A stretch of 64,000 bases of DNA. Source: Gemmataceae bacterium (lineage in GTDB: Bacteria > Planctomycetota > Planctomycetia > Gemmatales > Gemmataceae). Where the stretch lies: NCBI GenBank assembly GCA_019636445.1, contig JAHBXO010000001.1, positions 1 through 64,000 of the forward strand, in the 5' to 3' direction. The notes beneath the pieces were generated by a model that was not told the DNA's origin, did no database searches, and saw only the letters and a program-made list of their open reading frames with translations. Both the position numbers and the translations under genes were made by a program. Positions 8,022-17,100 of this stretch are shown here, piece after piece (position 1 is the first letter of the stretch; each line of letters opens with the position of its first letter).

Positions 8022-9797
8022 TCACTCGAACACCAGCGTGCCGAACTTGCGGAACTCGTGGAAGGTGTTGCCGACGCGCGCCCAGTCCCAGCTTGTCGTG
8101 ACGCCGCCGTCGTAGTCCATGCGATAGAAGTTCGCCCGCCAGCGCGTGCCGGGCTTCGGCTCGCGGTTGCGCAACGGTTCCAGCAGCTCATACGGAATGA
8201 ACACCTCCGCCCGCCAGCCCGTCACCGCCGCGCCCGACTTCACCGCGCCGCCGATCGCGCTCGTCGCCTTCTTCACCTTGCGGTTCCCGCCGTAGTGCCA
8301 CGGCAGCCACCCCTTCGCCTTCCCGTCGAAGTTCGGCACGACGATCGGCAACTCGTAGCCCAGCGGCGACACCTCGTACTCGAAGTAGATCGGATCGCGC
8401 TCGTCGGTCCAGAGGAACACTTCGAACACATCTTCGAGCCAAAGATTCTCGAAATCCTTCGTGATCGTTGCCGTCAGCTTCGTGTCCGTGCCCTCCATCA
8501 GGAAGTAGATTCCCTTCTTCGAATAGAGCGCCTTCACCTTTGTCTCGTAGGACGCTCCCTTGGCGTTGCGCTTGTGGAGCGGTTCCCACGTCGCCGCCGT
8601 CCACGCGGCGTTCGATCCGTCGCCGGTGACTTCGAAATCCTCCGTCGGCTTCACGCGGTACTCGCGCTTCGCCAGCGCCTTCTTCTCGTCTTCGGTCTTC
8701 AACCCGTAAAGCACGCGCTCGGCGTTGCCGCGATACACCTTTTCCAGCACCTCCGGCGGCAGGTGGATGCCGTAGATGTTCCAGAAGCCTTGCAGGTGAT
8801 GGCTCGCGGAGCAGTCGAAGTATTCGTCGTCCGTCTCGAGGAAGCGATAGTAAATGCGGAAGGCGTCCCGGCGCGGGGTCGTGTCGGTGCCGAACATGAT
8901 CCGGTCCTGATATTTGAGGAAGAACCGTCGCGTCGCGTACGGCTGCCGGCCCAGCTCCGAGATGCGGGCGTCGATGTCCACATACATGTTCGGGTACTTG
9001 TCCAGTTTGTCCGCGACGGATGCGAGGTCCTCGGCGTTGTTGCCGAAGTGCGTGTTCACGAACGTCGTCTTGGGGTGCTTCGCGATGACGCGGTGGAGCT
9101 GGTCGAGCAGGTCCTGACGCTTGGGGAACTTCTCGCCGAAGAAGAGCCAGCCGGGGTTCTTGTTCAACTCGTGCCAGCGCTCGTTGAAGCGATCGAGCGG
9201 GGTGAAGAACGCGGCCGGGTCGGCGATGTGGATGACGACCGGCCGGCCGTGCTTCGCGCACATCGCCCAGATCGGATCGAGCTTCGGGTCGTCGATCTTC
9301 AGGAGCGAGCCGTCCTTGAAGCGATACGACAGGCCGAAGCTCTTGTGGAACTTCAGCCCCTTCGCGCCGAGCTGGAAGCCCTCCTCCAATCGTTTCGCTT
9401 CACGCTCGCCCCAGCCGGCGTCGTCGATCCCCTGGAAGTTGACGAGCGCGTACGTCAGGAACCGCCCGGGGTGCGCCTCGTCGAGGGCCGCGAGCGTCTC
9501 CTTCAAGCGGTCGCCCCAGCCGCCATCGAGGTTCACAACGGTCCGCACGCCGGCCTCGTCCATCTCCGTGAGATAGCGCTTCACGCGCTCCGGCGTGAGC
9601 GTGGCCTTACCCCCGCCGAGGTGGTTGTGCACGTCGATGACGGGGTACATCGGCTTCTCGCGGATGCTCGTCTTCGTCACCATCATCGACTTCGGCTGCC
9701 AGTCCTTGAGCTTGAGTTCGCGGATGTCCGCCGCCGGCTCCTGGGCCGGAAGTACGGGGGCAAGCAGGAGCCACGCGAGGAAGAGGCGGCATTTCAT
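8022..9797 (-). CDS. Amidohydrolase fused to CBM9-like domain
   Basis: A 591-residue exported protein. After a signal peptide (to about residue 19) comes an amidohydrolase-2 type TIM barrel, with the metal motif DVHNH (His57, His59), KFHKSFG, VVIHIADP, NTHFG and the closing FGTDTTP. From about residue 400 a second module shows the beta-rich pattern of carbohydrate-binding family 9/DOMON-like domains (EDVFEVFLWTD, FEYEVSPLG, WRAEVFIPY). The fusion suggests hydrolysis of a polymer-derived substrate, which is inference. It is cotranscribed with the BNR-type protein downstream. Confidence 0.8.
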   Translation of the reverse strand: MKCRLFLAWLLLAPVLPAQEPAADIRELKLKDWQPKSMMVTKTSIREKPMYPVIDVHNHLGGGKATLTPERVKRYLTEMDEAGVRTVVNLDGGWGDRLKETLAALDEAHPGRFLTYALVNFQGIDDAGWGEREAKRLEEGFQLGAKGLKFHKSFGLSYRFKDGSLLKIDDPKLDPIWAMCAKHGRPVVIHIADPAAFFTPLDRFNERWHELNKNPGWLFFGEKFPKRQDLLDQLHRVIAKHPKTTFVNTHFGNNAEDLASVADKLDKYPNMYVDIDARISELGRQPYATRRFFLKYQDRIMFGTDTTPRRDAFRIYYRFLETDDEYFDCSASHHLQGFWNIYGIHLPPEVLEKVYRGNAERVLYGLKTEDEKKALAKREYRVKPTEDFEVTGDGSNAAWTAATWEPLHKRNAKGASYETKVKALYSKKGIYFLMEGTDTKLTATITKDFENLWLEDVFEVFLWTDERDPIYFEYEVSPLGYELPIVVPNFDGKAKGWLPWHYGGNRKVKKATSAIGGAVKSGAAVTGWRAEVFIPYELLEPLRNREPKPGTRWRANFYRMDYDGGVTTSWDWARVGNTFHEFRKFGTLVFE

Positions 9798-9966
9798 GGC
9801 AAGATGTCCCGGAGAGGAACGAAGGGCTTGGCAGACAGAATAGCCGGGGAAGGGTCGACAGTCCGGCCGATGCCGAATCCCGCGCGAAATCCCTGAAATG
9901 CGCGGAACCCGTCGGCGTCTTCTCCCGTGTCGGCGTTAGAATGACGGCACCGTCGCGAGGCGTCCC

Positions 9967-11574
9967 ATGTCGCGGTTGCTCCTGGTTCTGCTGCTCGTTT
10001 CTCCCGTGGCCGCCGCCGAACCGGCGAAAGACAAGGCCGCGCTCGCCAAGCAACTCTCCGCCGCGATCGACCGGCACCTCGCCGCCGACTGGTCCGCGCG
10101 CGGCATCAAGCCCGCCGCCCTCGCCGACGACGCCGAGTTCGTCCGCCGCGTCTACCTCGACATCATCGGCCGCATCCCCCGCGTCGCCGAGACCACGGAG
10201 TTCCTCGCCGACCCGGCCGCCGACAAGCGCGCCAAGCTCGTCGACCGGTTGCTCTCGATGCCGAACTACGCCCGGCACTTCGGCGCCACGACGCGACAAG
10301 AGTGGATGCCGCAGGCCGCCACCGACGTGCGATTCTTCTTCAACGGCCAGCAGTTCGAGGAATGGCTGCAGACGGAGTTCCGCAAGAACGCGCCGCTGGA
10401 TGCGATGGTGCGCGAGGTTCTCACCGTGAAGATGCCCGAGGGCCTCGCCCGCTTTCGCGAGATCGACGAGTTCCGCGATGATCCGAATTCGAACCGCGTG
10501 GCGGCGTTCTACCAGGCCAACGAGATGCGCCCCGAGAACCTCGCCGCCGCCGCCACCCGCATCTTCATGGGCATCAAGCTCGAATGCGCGCAGTGCCACG
10601 ATCATCCGTTTGCCACGTACTCGAAGGAGCAGTTCTGGCAGACCGCCGCGTTCTTCGGCGAATTCGCCGCCCTGCCGCCGGTGCCGCCGAGTTTCGTCGG
10701 CCCGCTGCCGCCGCAGTATCAGAAGAACCAGGTGACGGTGCCGAACACCGAGACGACGCTGATCGCGACGTACTTCGACGGCACGCGGCCGGTTTGGAGC
10801 GAAGAGCGCACGCCCCGCGAGGAGCTGGCGCAGTGGCTGACCGACGGCAAGAATCCGTACTTCGCGAAGAACCTCGCGAACCGGCTGTGGGCGCGCTTCT
10901 TCGGCATCGGCCTGATCGATCCGATCGACGAGCCGGGGGATGCGAACCCGCCGAGCCACCCGGAACTGCTGGACGAACTGGCGAGGGGCTTCGTGGCGAG
11001 CGGCTTCGACAACCATGTGATGATCAAGGCGATCGTCGGCAGCCAGGCGTACCAGTTGAGCAGCAAGCTCTCGCACCCGACGCAGGGCGACCCGCGCCGC
11101 TTCGCGAAGATGGCGATGAAGGGCCTCAACGGCGGGCAGATCTTCGACAGCTTCGTGGTGGCGACCGGCCTGAAGAACGCCGCGCAGTTGCAGGACGAGA
11201 CCAACCAGGACTTCCGCGACCGGTCGCTGCGCGGGAAGTTCGTGAAGATGTTCCCGACCGGCACGAAGACCATCGAGACGCAGACGTCGATCCTACAGGC
11301 CCTGTTGATGATGAACGGCAAGCAGATGGCCGAGCAGACGACGGTGGCGACGAGCGAGACGTTGTCGGCCGTGGTGGACGCACCGTTCCTGAGCACGGAG
11401 GAGCGGATCGACACGCTGTATCTGGCGGTGCTGAACCGCAAGGCCACCGACGGCGAGCGCGAGAAGTACGCTAGCTACGTCGACCGCGGCGGCCCGAGCG
11501 GCGACAAGACGAAGGCGATCTCCGACGTGTTCTGGGTGCTGCTGAACAGCACCGAGTTCTTGTTCAACCATTGA
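9967..11574 (+). CDS. DUF1549/DUF1553 protein
   Basis: A 535-residue exported planctomycete protein with a signal peptide (residues 1-17). The DUF1549 part covers about residues 35-240 and includes CAQCHDHPF (Cys207, Cys210, His211), which resembles a haem c binding motif. The DUF1553 part (about 260-530) has the typical NRLWARFFG and HPELLDELA stretches. Such proteins are usually encoded beside a DUF1501 protein. Here the DUF1501 gene begins 880 bases downstream, beyond two small foreign-looking genes. No function is established. Confidence 0.9.
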   Translation: MSRLLLVLLLVSPVAAAEPAKDKAALAKQLSAAIDRHLAADWSARGIKPAALADDAEFVRRVYLDIIGRIPRVAETTEFLADPAADKRAKLVDRLLSMPNYARHFGATTRQEWMPQAATDVRFFFNGQQFEEWLQTEFRKNAPLDAMVREVLTVKMPEGLARFREIDEFRDDPNSNRVAAFYQANEMRPENLAAAATRIFMGIKLECAQCHDHPFATYSKEQFWQTAAFFGEFAALPPVPPSFVGPLPPQYQKNQVTVPNTETTLIATYFDGTRPVWSEERTPREELAQWLTDGKNPYFAKNLANRLWARFFGIGLIDPIDEPGDANPPSHPELLDELARGFVASGFDNHVMIKAIVGSQAYQLSSKLSHPTQGDPRRFAKMAMKGLNGGQIFDSFVVATGLKNAAQLQDETNQDFRDRSLRGKFVKMFPTGTKTIETQTSILQALLMMNGKQMAEQTTVATSETLSAVVDAPFLSTEERIDTLYLAVLNRKATDGEREKYASYVDRGGPSGDKTKAISDVFWVLLNSTEFLFNH

Positions 11575-11583
11575 GGCGATACG

Positions 11584-12072
11584 GTGGCGGAACTATTTGG
11601 AGACAAGTCCCGTTTTGCCGCCGAAGTCGGCGATTATTGGGATGAGCAAGAGCAAAATCGCCATGTTGATCTTTGGGCCGGTGGACGGAGGCTGACATGC
11701 GACGACAACATTGCTTTTGTCCCCGTTCTCTGCATGGACGTTTCCGAGACGGTCGACTGGTTAAAGAGTGGGTGCGATTTGTCACCGCCGTTTCCCGATC
11801 TTACTCCGATCGAGACGCACCGGAGGTTGGTCGAACTGGATGACGGCTCGCGAGAGAAGTATTGGTTTCCACATTGGGGACCGATCACGGATAATGTCAC
11901 CGGGCACTTGTTCCGAATCGGCGAGCAAGTAACCATCACACTGGATTTCTGGCGGAATACGCATTCGATTCCCGAAGAGCGTGGTGTGCCATTTGCCATC
12001 GAATTGCCTGAGAAGGAATTGATCGAAGTGTTAGAGCAGACATTAACCGTCCTTGAACGTGTCAAAGGTTAA
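11584..12072 (+). CDS. Hypothetical protein inserted in DUF1553-DUF1501 set
   Basis: A 162-residue soluble protein that I do not recognise. It starts with GTG 9 bases after the DUF1553 stop. The chain is acidic and aromatic, with many Trp, Asp and Glu residues and no signal peptide, which suggests a cytosolic protein in an operon of exported ones. GC content is visibly lower than in the flanking genes, consistent with recent acquisition. An immunity or antitoxin role is possible but unsupported. Confidence 0.55.
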   Translation: MAELFGDKSRFAAEVGDYWDEQEQNRHVDLWAGGRRLTCDDNIAFVPVLCMDVSETVDWLKSGCDLSPPFPDLTPIETHRRLVELDDGSREKYWFPHWGPITDNVTGHLFRIGEQVTITLDFWRNTHSIPEERGVPFAIELPEKELIEVLEQTLTVLERVKG

Positions 12073-12094
12073 CGACGTGGGACGGAGAGAGCAA

Positions 12095-12361
12095 ATGGCG
12101 ATTTTGGCGGATACGAAACGACAACTGACACGACAGACAACGCTCGCCGAGATCGCAGATAGATGGGGTGTAGATTCCTTCACCGGTAGACCGCGTGACA
12201 GATGGCTCAGCCTCAAAAATGAAATTGAAATACTGCTCGCCGAGAATGGCGAACTTTGGGAATGGGAGACTGAAGGGTTGCGAAATTTCGCGGGCGAGTA
12301 TGGTCTCGCTGTGGTCCGCCAAGGTGTTGCTTTCAAAGTATGGCCTATCGGTCGATCGTGA
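12095..12361 (+). CDS. Small hypothetical protein
   Basis: An 88-residue protein with no recognised motif. The preferred start is ATG 12095, with GGAGAG about 7 bases upstream; the frame is open back to 12053, inside the previous gene. The sequence is charged and helical in its first half (TLAEIADRWGVDSF looks like a short helix-turn-helix-like segment), with a Trp-rich middle. It forms a likely pair with the preceding gene, and a copy of the 39-bp dispersed repeat follows 24 bases after its stop. Confidence 0.45.
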   Translation: MAILADTKRQLTRQTTLAEIADRWGVDSFTGRPRDRWLSLKNEIEILLAENGELWEWETEGLRNFAGEYGLAVVRQGVAFKVWPIGRS

Positions 12362-12385
12362 TCCCTGTTGAGACGTCCGCGTGAC

Positions 12386-12424
12386 GCGCTCGGCTCCGAA
12401 GACTCCGCCTCGCCGCTAAACGGT
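12386..12424 (+). repeat. Dispersed 39-bp repeat, copy 2
   Basis: Matches 2148-2186 with about one base difference. It separates the two small hypothetical genes from the DUF1501 gene. Confidence 0.7.
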
Positions 12425-12453
12425 AACTCTCACGATATCGCATGAGGTGCTCT

Positions 12454-13794
12454 ATGTTTTCCACTCCGCACTCCGCACTCCGCACTCCGCACTCGAGGCG
12501 CCATTTCCTCCGCGCCGCCGGCGCGTCGCTCGCCGTCAGCGCCTCCGGGTGGCTCGCGCCGTTCGCGAACGCCGCTGCCAACGACCCGGCCCGCAAACGC
12601 TCCTGCATCCTCCTCTGGATGAACGGCGGACCCTCCACCATCGACCTGTGGGACCTCAAGCCCGGCCACGAGAACGGCGGGCCGTTCAAGGAAATCCAAA
12701 CCAACGTGCCCGGCATCAAGATCAGCGAGCACCTGCCGACGATCGCGAAATTCATGGACAAGATGGCCCTCCTCCGCGGCATGTCCACGCGGGAGGGCGA
12801 CCACGAACGCGCCAGCTTCCAGATGAAGACCGGCCAACTGCCGATGGGGCCGATCCCGTACCCGAACATCGGCTCGCTCATCTCCAAGGAGATCGGCGAC
12901 CCGAAATCCGAACTGCCGAACTTCGTCAGCATCGCGTCGCGCAAGCTCTTCTTCCAGAACGACCCGACGTCGCCCGGCTTCCTCGGGCCGAACTACGCCC
13001 CGCTGCTCGTCGGCACGTCGAACGCCTTCAACGAGCCGATGGGCGAGAAGATGTGGGAGCAGCTCAAGGTCGAGAACCTCCAGCGCGCCGCGACCGTGGA
13101 CGCGAACCACGGCGACAGCCGGCTGGCGCTCTTGCGCGAGATGCAGGAGGAGTTCGCGGCCGGTCGGCCGACGGCGATCAGCGACAGTCACGTCGCCGCG
13201 TACGACCGGGCGGCGCGCCTCATGACCTCGCAATCGGCCGAGGCCTTCGACCTGAACAAGGAACCGGAGCGCGTCCGCGACCGCTACGGCAAGTCGCTCT
13301 TCGGCCAGGGCTGCCTACTGGCGCGCCGGCTCGTCGAGAAGGGTGTGCCGTTCGTCGAAGTCACGATGAGCGGCTGGGACACCCACGGCAACAACTTCGA
13401 CTTCGTGAAGCGGAACAGCGAACACCTCGACAAGGGCTGGGGCTCGCTGATGGCGGACCTGAAGGATCGCGGTTTGCTCGATAGCACGCTGATCGTCTGG
13501 ATGGGCGAGTTCGGGCGCACGCCGCGGATCAACGGGGGCAACGGCCGCGACCACTACCCGAACGCCTGGTCGACGGTGCTGGCCGGCGGCGGCATCAAGG
13601 GCGGCCAGGTGATCGGCAAGACGAGCAAGGACGGCACGACGGTCGAAGACCGCAAGACGAGCGTGCACGACCTGCTCGCGACCGTTTGCGGCGTGCTGGG
13701 CGTGGATCACGAGAAGCAGAACATGTCGAACGTCGGCCGCCCGATCCGGATCGTGGACAAGGCGGCCCGGCCGGTGACGGAAGTGATCGCGTGA
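12454..13794 (+). CDS. DUF1501 protein (Tat-exported), copy A
   Basis: A 446-residue DUF1501 protein, a sulfatase/alkaline-phosphatase-like fold common in planctomycetes. The N terminus has a twin-arginine signal (SRRHFLRAAGASLAV). Family motifs are LLWMNGGPSTIDLWD, GWDTHGNN near residue 307, and the GEFGRTPRINGGNGRDHY block near 350. I start at ATG 12454 because GAGG lies 6 bases before it. Between the start and the Tat motif the coding sequence contains a 7-bp tandem repeat that could shift the frame. It probably works with the upstream DUF1549/1553 protein. Confidence 0.85.
   Translation: MFSTPHSALRTPHSRRHFLRAAGASLAVSASGWLAPFANAAANDPARKRSCILLWMNGGPSTIDLWDLKPGHENGGPFKEIQTNVPGIKISEHLPTIAKFMDKMALLRGMSTREGDHERASFQMKTGQLPMGPIPYPNIGSLISKEIGDPKSELPNFVSIASRKLFFQNDPTSPGFLGPNYAPLLVGTSNAFNEPMGEKMWEQLKVENLQRAATVDANHGDSRLALLREMQEEFAAGRPTAISDSHVAAYDRAARLMTSQSAEAFDLNKEPERVRDRYGKSLFGQGCLLARRLVEKGVPFVEVTMSGWDTHGNNFDFVKRNSEHLDKGWGSLMADLKDRGLLDSTLIVWMGEFGRTPRINGGNGRDHYPNAWSTVLAGGGIKGGQVIGKTSKDGTTVEDRKTSVHDLLATVCGVLGVDHEKQNMSNVGRPIRIVDKAARPVTEVIA
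12462..12495 (+). repeat. Heptanucleotide tandem repeat in coding sequence
   Basis: Four perfect cactccg units (12462-12489) and a partial fifth lie between the start codon and the Tat motif of a DUF1501 gene. Because seven is not a multiple of three, loss or gain of one unit would change the frame. Confidence 0.8.
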
Positions 13795-13871
13795 GGCGAG
13801 CGGGGGGCGTTAGCCCCCTGATTCTCGTTCTAGTCAATTCAGAATCAGGGGGCTGACGCCCCCCGCTCGCC
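13795..13871. repeat. Large inverted repeat (31-bp arms)
   Basis: Arms 13795-13825 and 13841-13871 are complementary over 31 bp with one mismatch and a 15-base loop. The element fills the gap between the DUF1501 and EF-hand genes exactly. It could act as a terminator or RNA stabiliser and looks like a dispersed palindromic repeat. Confidence 0.85.
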
Positions 13872-13882
13872 AGGTATTTCCC

Positions 13883-15658
13883 GTGACCCGCTTCTTACTC
13901 CTTCTTCTGTTCGCCTCCACCGCTGCGGCCGCACCGCCGGCCGCACCGGGCCTGCCGCGCCCCACCGGGCCGCGTGGGGATTCCTTCCTCGCTGGCCTCG
14001 CGGAGAACGTGCCCGTCGCGCGGCCGGTCCGACCGAAGTTCGAACTCGATCCGAAGGCCGCGTTCCCCGATGCGCTCCAGATCGTCTACCTCGCCAATAC
14101 CCGACCCGTGCGCGTGCGCGCCACGATCACAGTCAACGGCCAGCCGCTCGGCGAACTCTGGCGCGCCCACCTGAAGAAACTCTTCGACGCCTTCGACCGC
14201 GACCGCGACGGCTCGCTGAACCGCTTCGAAGTGGATAACATCTTCTCGCCCAAGGGCCTCGCGGGGCTGCTGGGCGGCAGCTACTACCACGGCGCCGGCG
14301 ACGACGGCAAGACCCTCGCCGACCTCGACCGCGACGGCGACGGCCGCGTGTCCTTCGCCGAGTTCACGGCCGGCTACGACGAAGCGGCCGCCGACCTCGT
14401 GCGACTCCGCAACGTGGCGCTCGACGACACGACCGACCGCGAACTCACGAAGGAGCTGTTCGCCCGGCTCGACGCGAACGGCGACGGCAAGCTCGCGAAG
14501 GACGAACTGGCGAACGCCGAGAACCTGCTGCACGCGCTCGACACGGACGAGAACGAGGCGCTCTCGGCGTTCGAGATCCGGCGCACGCCGGTGGTGCGCC
14601 CCGGCGCGACGCCGACGGTCATGAGCGCGGAGCGCGCCGATCCGCCGAAGCCGGACACGAGCCTGCGGCTGTACCGCGGGCCGATCCCCGACACGCTCGC
14701 GGCCGCGATGCTAGCGAAGTACGACGCGAACAAGGATGGCCAGCTCACAGCGATGGAGATCGCCTTCGACGCGGCGATCTTCGCGAAGCTGGACGCGAAC
14801 AAGGACGGCAAGCTGGCCGCGGCGGAATTGGACACGTGGCGCGCGCTCGAGCCGGACTTCACGGCGAAGGTGAACCTCGCGAACGATATTCAGAAGCGCA
14901 GCGCCGAGCTGACGCCGCGTGAGGGGAAACTGCCCGCGAACTGCGAGCTGCGCACCGGCGAGAAGGGCCGCGTGGTGCTGCGGATCGGCAACCAGCTCCT
15001 GGACCTCAGCACGGCGTCGCCGCCGCCCGGCGCCGTCGCCCAGCGCGTGACCGACCAACTCAACGGCGCCTTCCCGCCGGACCAGAAGTTCGTCACGGAG
15101 AATACCATCGGCGGGCCGCAGTACCAGTTCCTGCGCGTGGTCTTCGATTCGGCCGACGCCAACGGCGACGGCAAGCTCACGCGCGAGGAGTTCAAGGCCT
15201 ACCTGCAACTGCAGGAGGACACGATCCAGCTCGCGCTCACGGCGAGCTTCGGCACAAGGCGGCCGAGCCTCTTCCAACTCATGGACGACAACGGCGACAA
15301 CCAACTCGGCGTCCGCGAGCTGCGCACGGCGTACGAGCGGCTGATCGTGCTGGAGCCGAGCGGCGGCGATGTGACGCCAGCGGCGCTGCAACCGTCGGCC
15401 TCGGTGCGCTTCGGCTTCGCGGCGTTCCTCACCAGCGACTACACCGCGCCGATCAACCCGTTCGCCCGCCCCGGTTCGCGGAAGGTGACCGGCCCGCTCT
15501 GGTTCCGCAAGATGGACCGCAACGGCGACAACGACGTCTCGCAGGCGGAGTTCATCGGCCCGCTGGAGAAGTTCCGGGATCTGGACGCCGACCAGGACGG
15601 CCTGATCTCGGCCGCGGAAGCCGACGCGGCAGACAAGAAGCTGCGGGGGAAGAAGTGA
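13883..15658 (+). CDS. Secreted multi-EF-hand protein
   Basis: A 591-residue exported protein with a signal peptide (about residues 1-16). At least nine calcium-binding loops of EF-hand type are visible, for example DRDRDGSLNRFE, DRDGDGRVSFAE, DANGDGKLAKDE, DANKDGQLTAME, DANKDGKLAAAE, DANGDGKLTREE, DDNGDNQLGVRE, DRNGDNDVSQAE and DADQDGLISAAE. The start is GTG 13883. It is the third member of a DUF1549/1553 - DUF1501 - EF-hand series typical of planctomycetes. Calcium binding outside the cytoplasm is expected; a partner is not known. Confidence 0.85.
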   Translation: MTRFLLLLLFASTAAAAPPAAPGLPRPTGPRGDSFLAGLAENVPVARPVRPKFELDPKAAFPDALQIVYLANTRPVRVRATITVNGQPLGELWRAHLKKLFDAFDRDRDGSLNRFEVDNIFSPKGLAGLLGGSYYHGAGDDGKTLADLDRDGDGRVSFAEFTAGYDEAAADLVRLRNVALDDTTDRELTKELFARLDANGDGKLAKDELANAENLLHALDTDENEALSAFEIRRTPVVRPGATPTVMSAERADPPKPDTSLRLYRGPIPDTLAAAMLAKYDANKDGQLTAMEIAFDAAIFAKLDANKDGKLAAAELDTWRALEPDFTAKVNLANDIQKRSAELTPREGKLPANCELRTGEKGRVVLRIGNQLLDLSTASPPPGAVAQRVTDQLNGAFPPDQKFVTENTIGGPQYQFLRVVFDSADANGDGKLTREEFKAYLQLQEDTIQLALTASFGTRRPSLFQLMDDNGDNQLGVRELRTAYERLIVLEPSGGDVTPAALQPSASVRFGFAAFLTSDYTAPINPFARPGSRKVTGPLWFRKMDRNGDNDVSQAEFIGPLEKFRDLDADQDGLISAAEADAADKKLRGKK

Positions 15659-15663
15659 GCGAA

Positions 15664-15745
15664 GTTTTGCATTTCTCATTCCACATTTTGCATTGGTCCG
15701 CTCATGATTGAACCAATGCAAAATGATGAATGATAAATGCAAAAC
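15664..15745. repeat. Inverted repeat, ttttgcattggt family
   Basis: Arms 15664-15697 and 15712-15745 pair over 34 bp with about three mismatches. The core ttttgcattggt/accaatgcaaaa is shared with the hairpin at 34450-34491. Confidence 0.8.
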
Positions 15746-15758
15746 TCAATACAGGATG

Positions 15759-15866
15759 ATGGCCACAAAAAGGCACGAAGAGCCACAAAAATAAGAACCA
15801 AGAATTCACCGCGACCGCGATTGCCGGCGTTCCTTTTTGCGCCTCTTCGTGCCTTTTTGTGGCCAT
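15759..15866. terminator. Perfect 24-bp inverted repeat between convergent genes
   Basis: Arms 15759-15782 and 15843-15866 are perfectly complementary. They lie between the converging EF-hand gene and purM and end in A- and T-rich tracts, so a bidirectional terminator is likely. The 60-base loop is long for a classical terminator. Confidence 0.55.
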
Positions 15867-15876
15867 TCTTCTTGGC

Positions 15877-16989
15877 TTATATCATCTCCACGCCGGCTTC
15901 CCCACCCGTCACTTCGCCGATGGCCCACGCGTCCACGCCGATCGCCTTCAACTGGTTGCGGATGCTGTCCGCGAAGCTCGGCGACACGATCATCGCGAAG
16001 CCGATGCCCATGTTGAAGACGCGCTCCATCTCGGCCTGCTCGATATTGCCCAATCCCTGCATCCACGGGAAGACCGGCAGTTCCGGCCAACTGCCGCGCC
16101 GAATCCGCACCCGGCGGCCCGGCGGGAGGATGCGGCCGATGTTGTCCGGCAGCCCGCCGCCCGTGATGTTCGCCAGGCCGTGGATCACGCCCTTCTTCTT
16201 CACCGGGTAATGCTCCAGCACCTTGCGCACCGGCCGCACATAAAGCCGCGTCGGCGTCAGCAGCGCCTCGCCGACGGTCGCGTTCAACTCCGGGACGTGC
16301 GCGTCGATGGCGAGTCCGCCGACGTCGAAGACGGCCTTGCGGACGAGGCTGTAGCCGTTCGAGTGGATGCCGCTGGCCGCGAGGCCGAGCACGGCGTCGC
16401 CGACTTCGATCCGACTGCCGTCGATGATGTTCGAATGCTCGACGACGCCGGTGCAGAAGCCGGCCATGTCGAACTCGCCGGGCCGGTAGAAGTCGGGCAG
16501 GATCGCCGTCTCGCCGCCGACGAGGGCGCAGTCCGATTCGAGGCAGCCGTCGCGGATGCCCTTCACGAGCTCGACGGTGCGCGTCGGGTCGTCCTTGTCC
16601 ATCGCGAGGTAGTCGAGGAACGTCAGTGGTTCGCCGCCGGTGCAGATGAGGTCGTTGACGCTCATGGCGACGAGGTCGATGCCGACGGTGTCGTACTTGT
16701 TCGCCATCATGGCGATCTTGAGCTTGGAGCCGACGCCGTCGGTGCAGGTGACGAGGACGGGCCGCTTGTACTTGCGGCTGAAGATGCGGGAGAAGAGTCC
16801 GCCGCCGTTGGGGGGTTCGAGGTCGTAGAGGCTGGCGAAGCTGCCGCCCTTGCCGCCGGCCCCCTTGAAGGGGGAGCGGAGGACGTTCGGCCCCCACGTG
16901 GACGCGATGAGCGACTGCACGCCGGACATCGTCTCGGCGTAGGTCTCGAGGTTCAGCCCGGCGTCCCGGTAGGTCAGCGACTTCGCCAT
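15877..16989 (-). CDS. purM: Phosphoribosylformylglycinamidine cyclo-ligase
   Basis: A 370-residue PurM (AIR synthase), which closes FGAM to aminoimidazole ribotide with ATP in de novo purine synthesis. The N-terminal strand SLTYRDAGLN, the glycine-rich GAGGKGGSFA segment, TDGVGSKLKIA, the metal/ATP motif VNDLICTGGEPL, and VGGETAILPDFY are diagnostic. The C-terminal half has HGLANITGGGL and NMGIGFAMIV. Length is slightly above the usual ~345-350. The frame is open far upstream of ATG 16989 but without the family's N terminus, so that ATG is chosen. It is divergent from prmC. Confidence 0.95.
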   Translation of the reverse strand: MAKSLTYRDAGLNLETYAETMSGVQSLIASTWGPNVLRSPFKGAGGKGGSFASLYDLEPPNGGGLFSRIFSRKYKRPVLVTCTDGVGSKLKIAMMANKYDTVGIDLVAMSVNDLICTGGEPLTFLDYLAMDKDDPTRTVELVKGIRDGCLESDCALVGGETAILPDFYRPGEFDMAGFCTGVVEHSNIIDGSRIEVGDAVLGLAASGIHSNGYSLVRKAVFDVGGLAIDAHVPELNATVGEALLTPTRLYVRPVRKVLEHYPVKKKGVIHGLANITGGGLPDNIGRILPPGRRVRIRRGSWPELPVFPWMQGLGNIEQAEMERVFNMGIGFAMIVSPSFADSIRNQLKAIGVDAWAIGEVTGGEAGVEMI

Positions 16990-17100
16990 GAATTCTCGTC
17001 CGATTACAGGTGACGGGATTTTAAGGAGAACGAGACGTTGCGCGCAGTAACAGACCGGAACGAATAGAATAATCGTTCGGTTCGCAGCCGCTACCGTTGG

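Noticed and set aside
12345..12944. A minus-strand frame overlapping the start of the DUF1501 gene.
   Set aside because: It is antisense to a strongly supported gene and reads through the tandem repeat.
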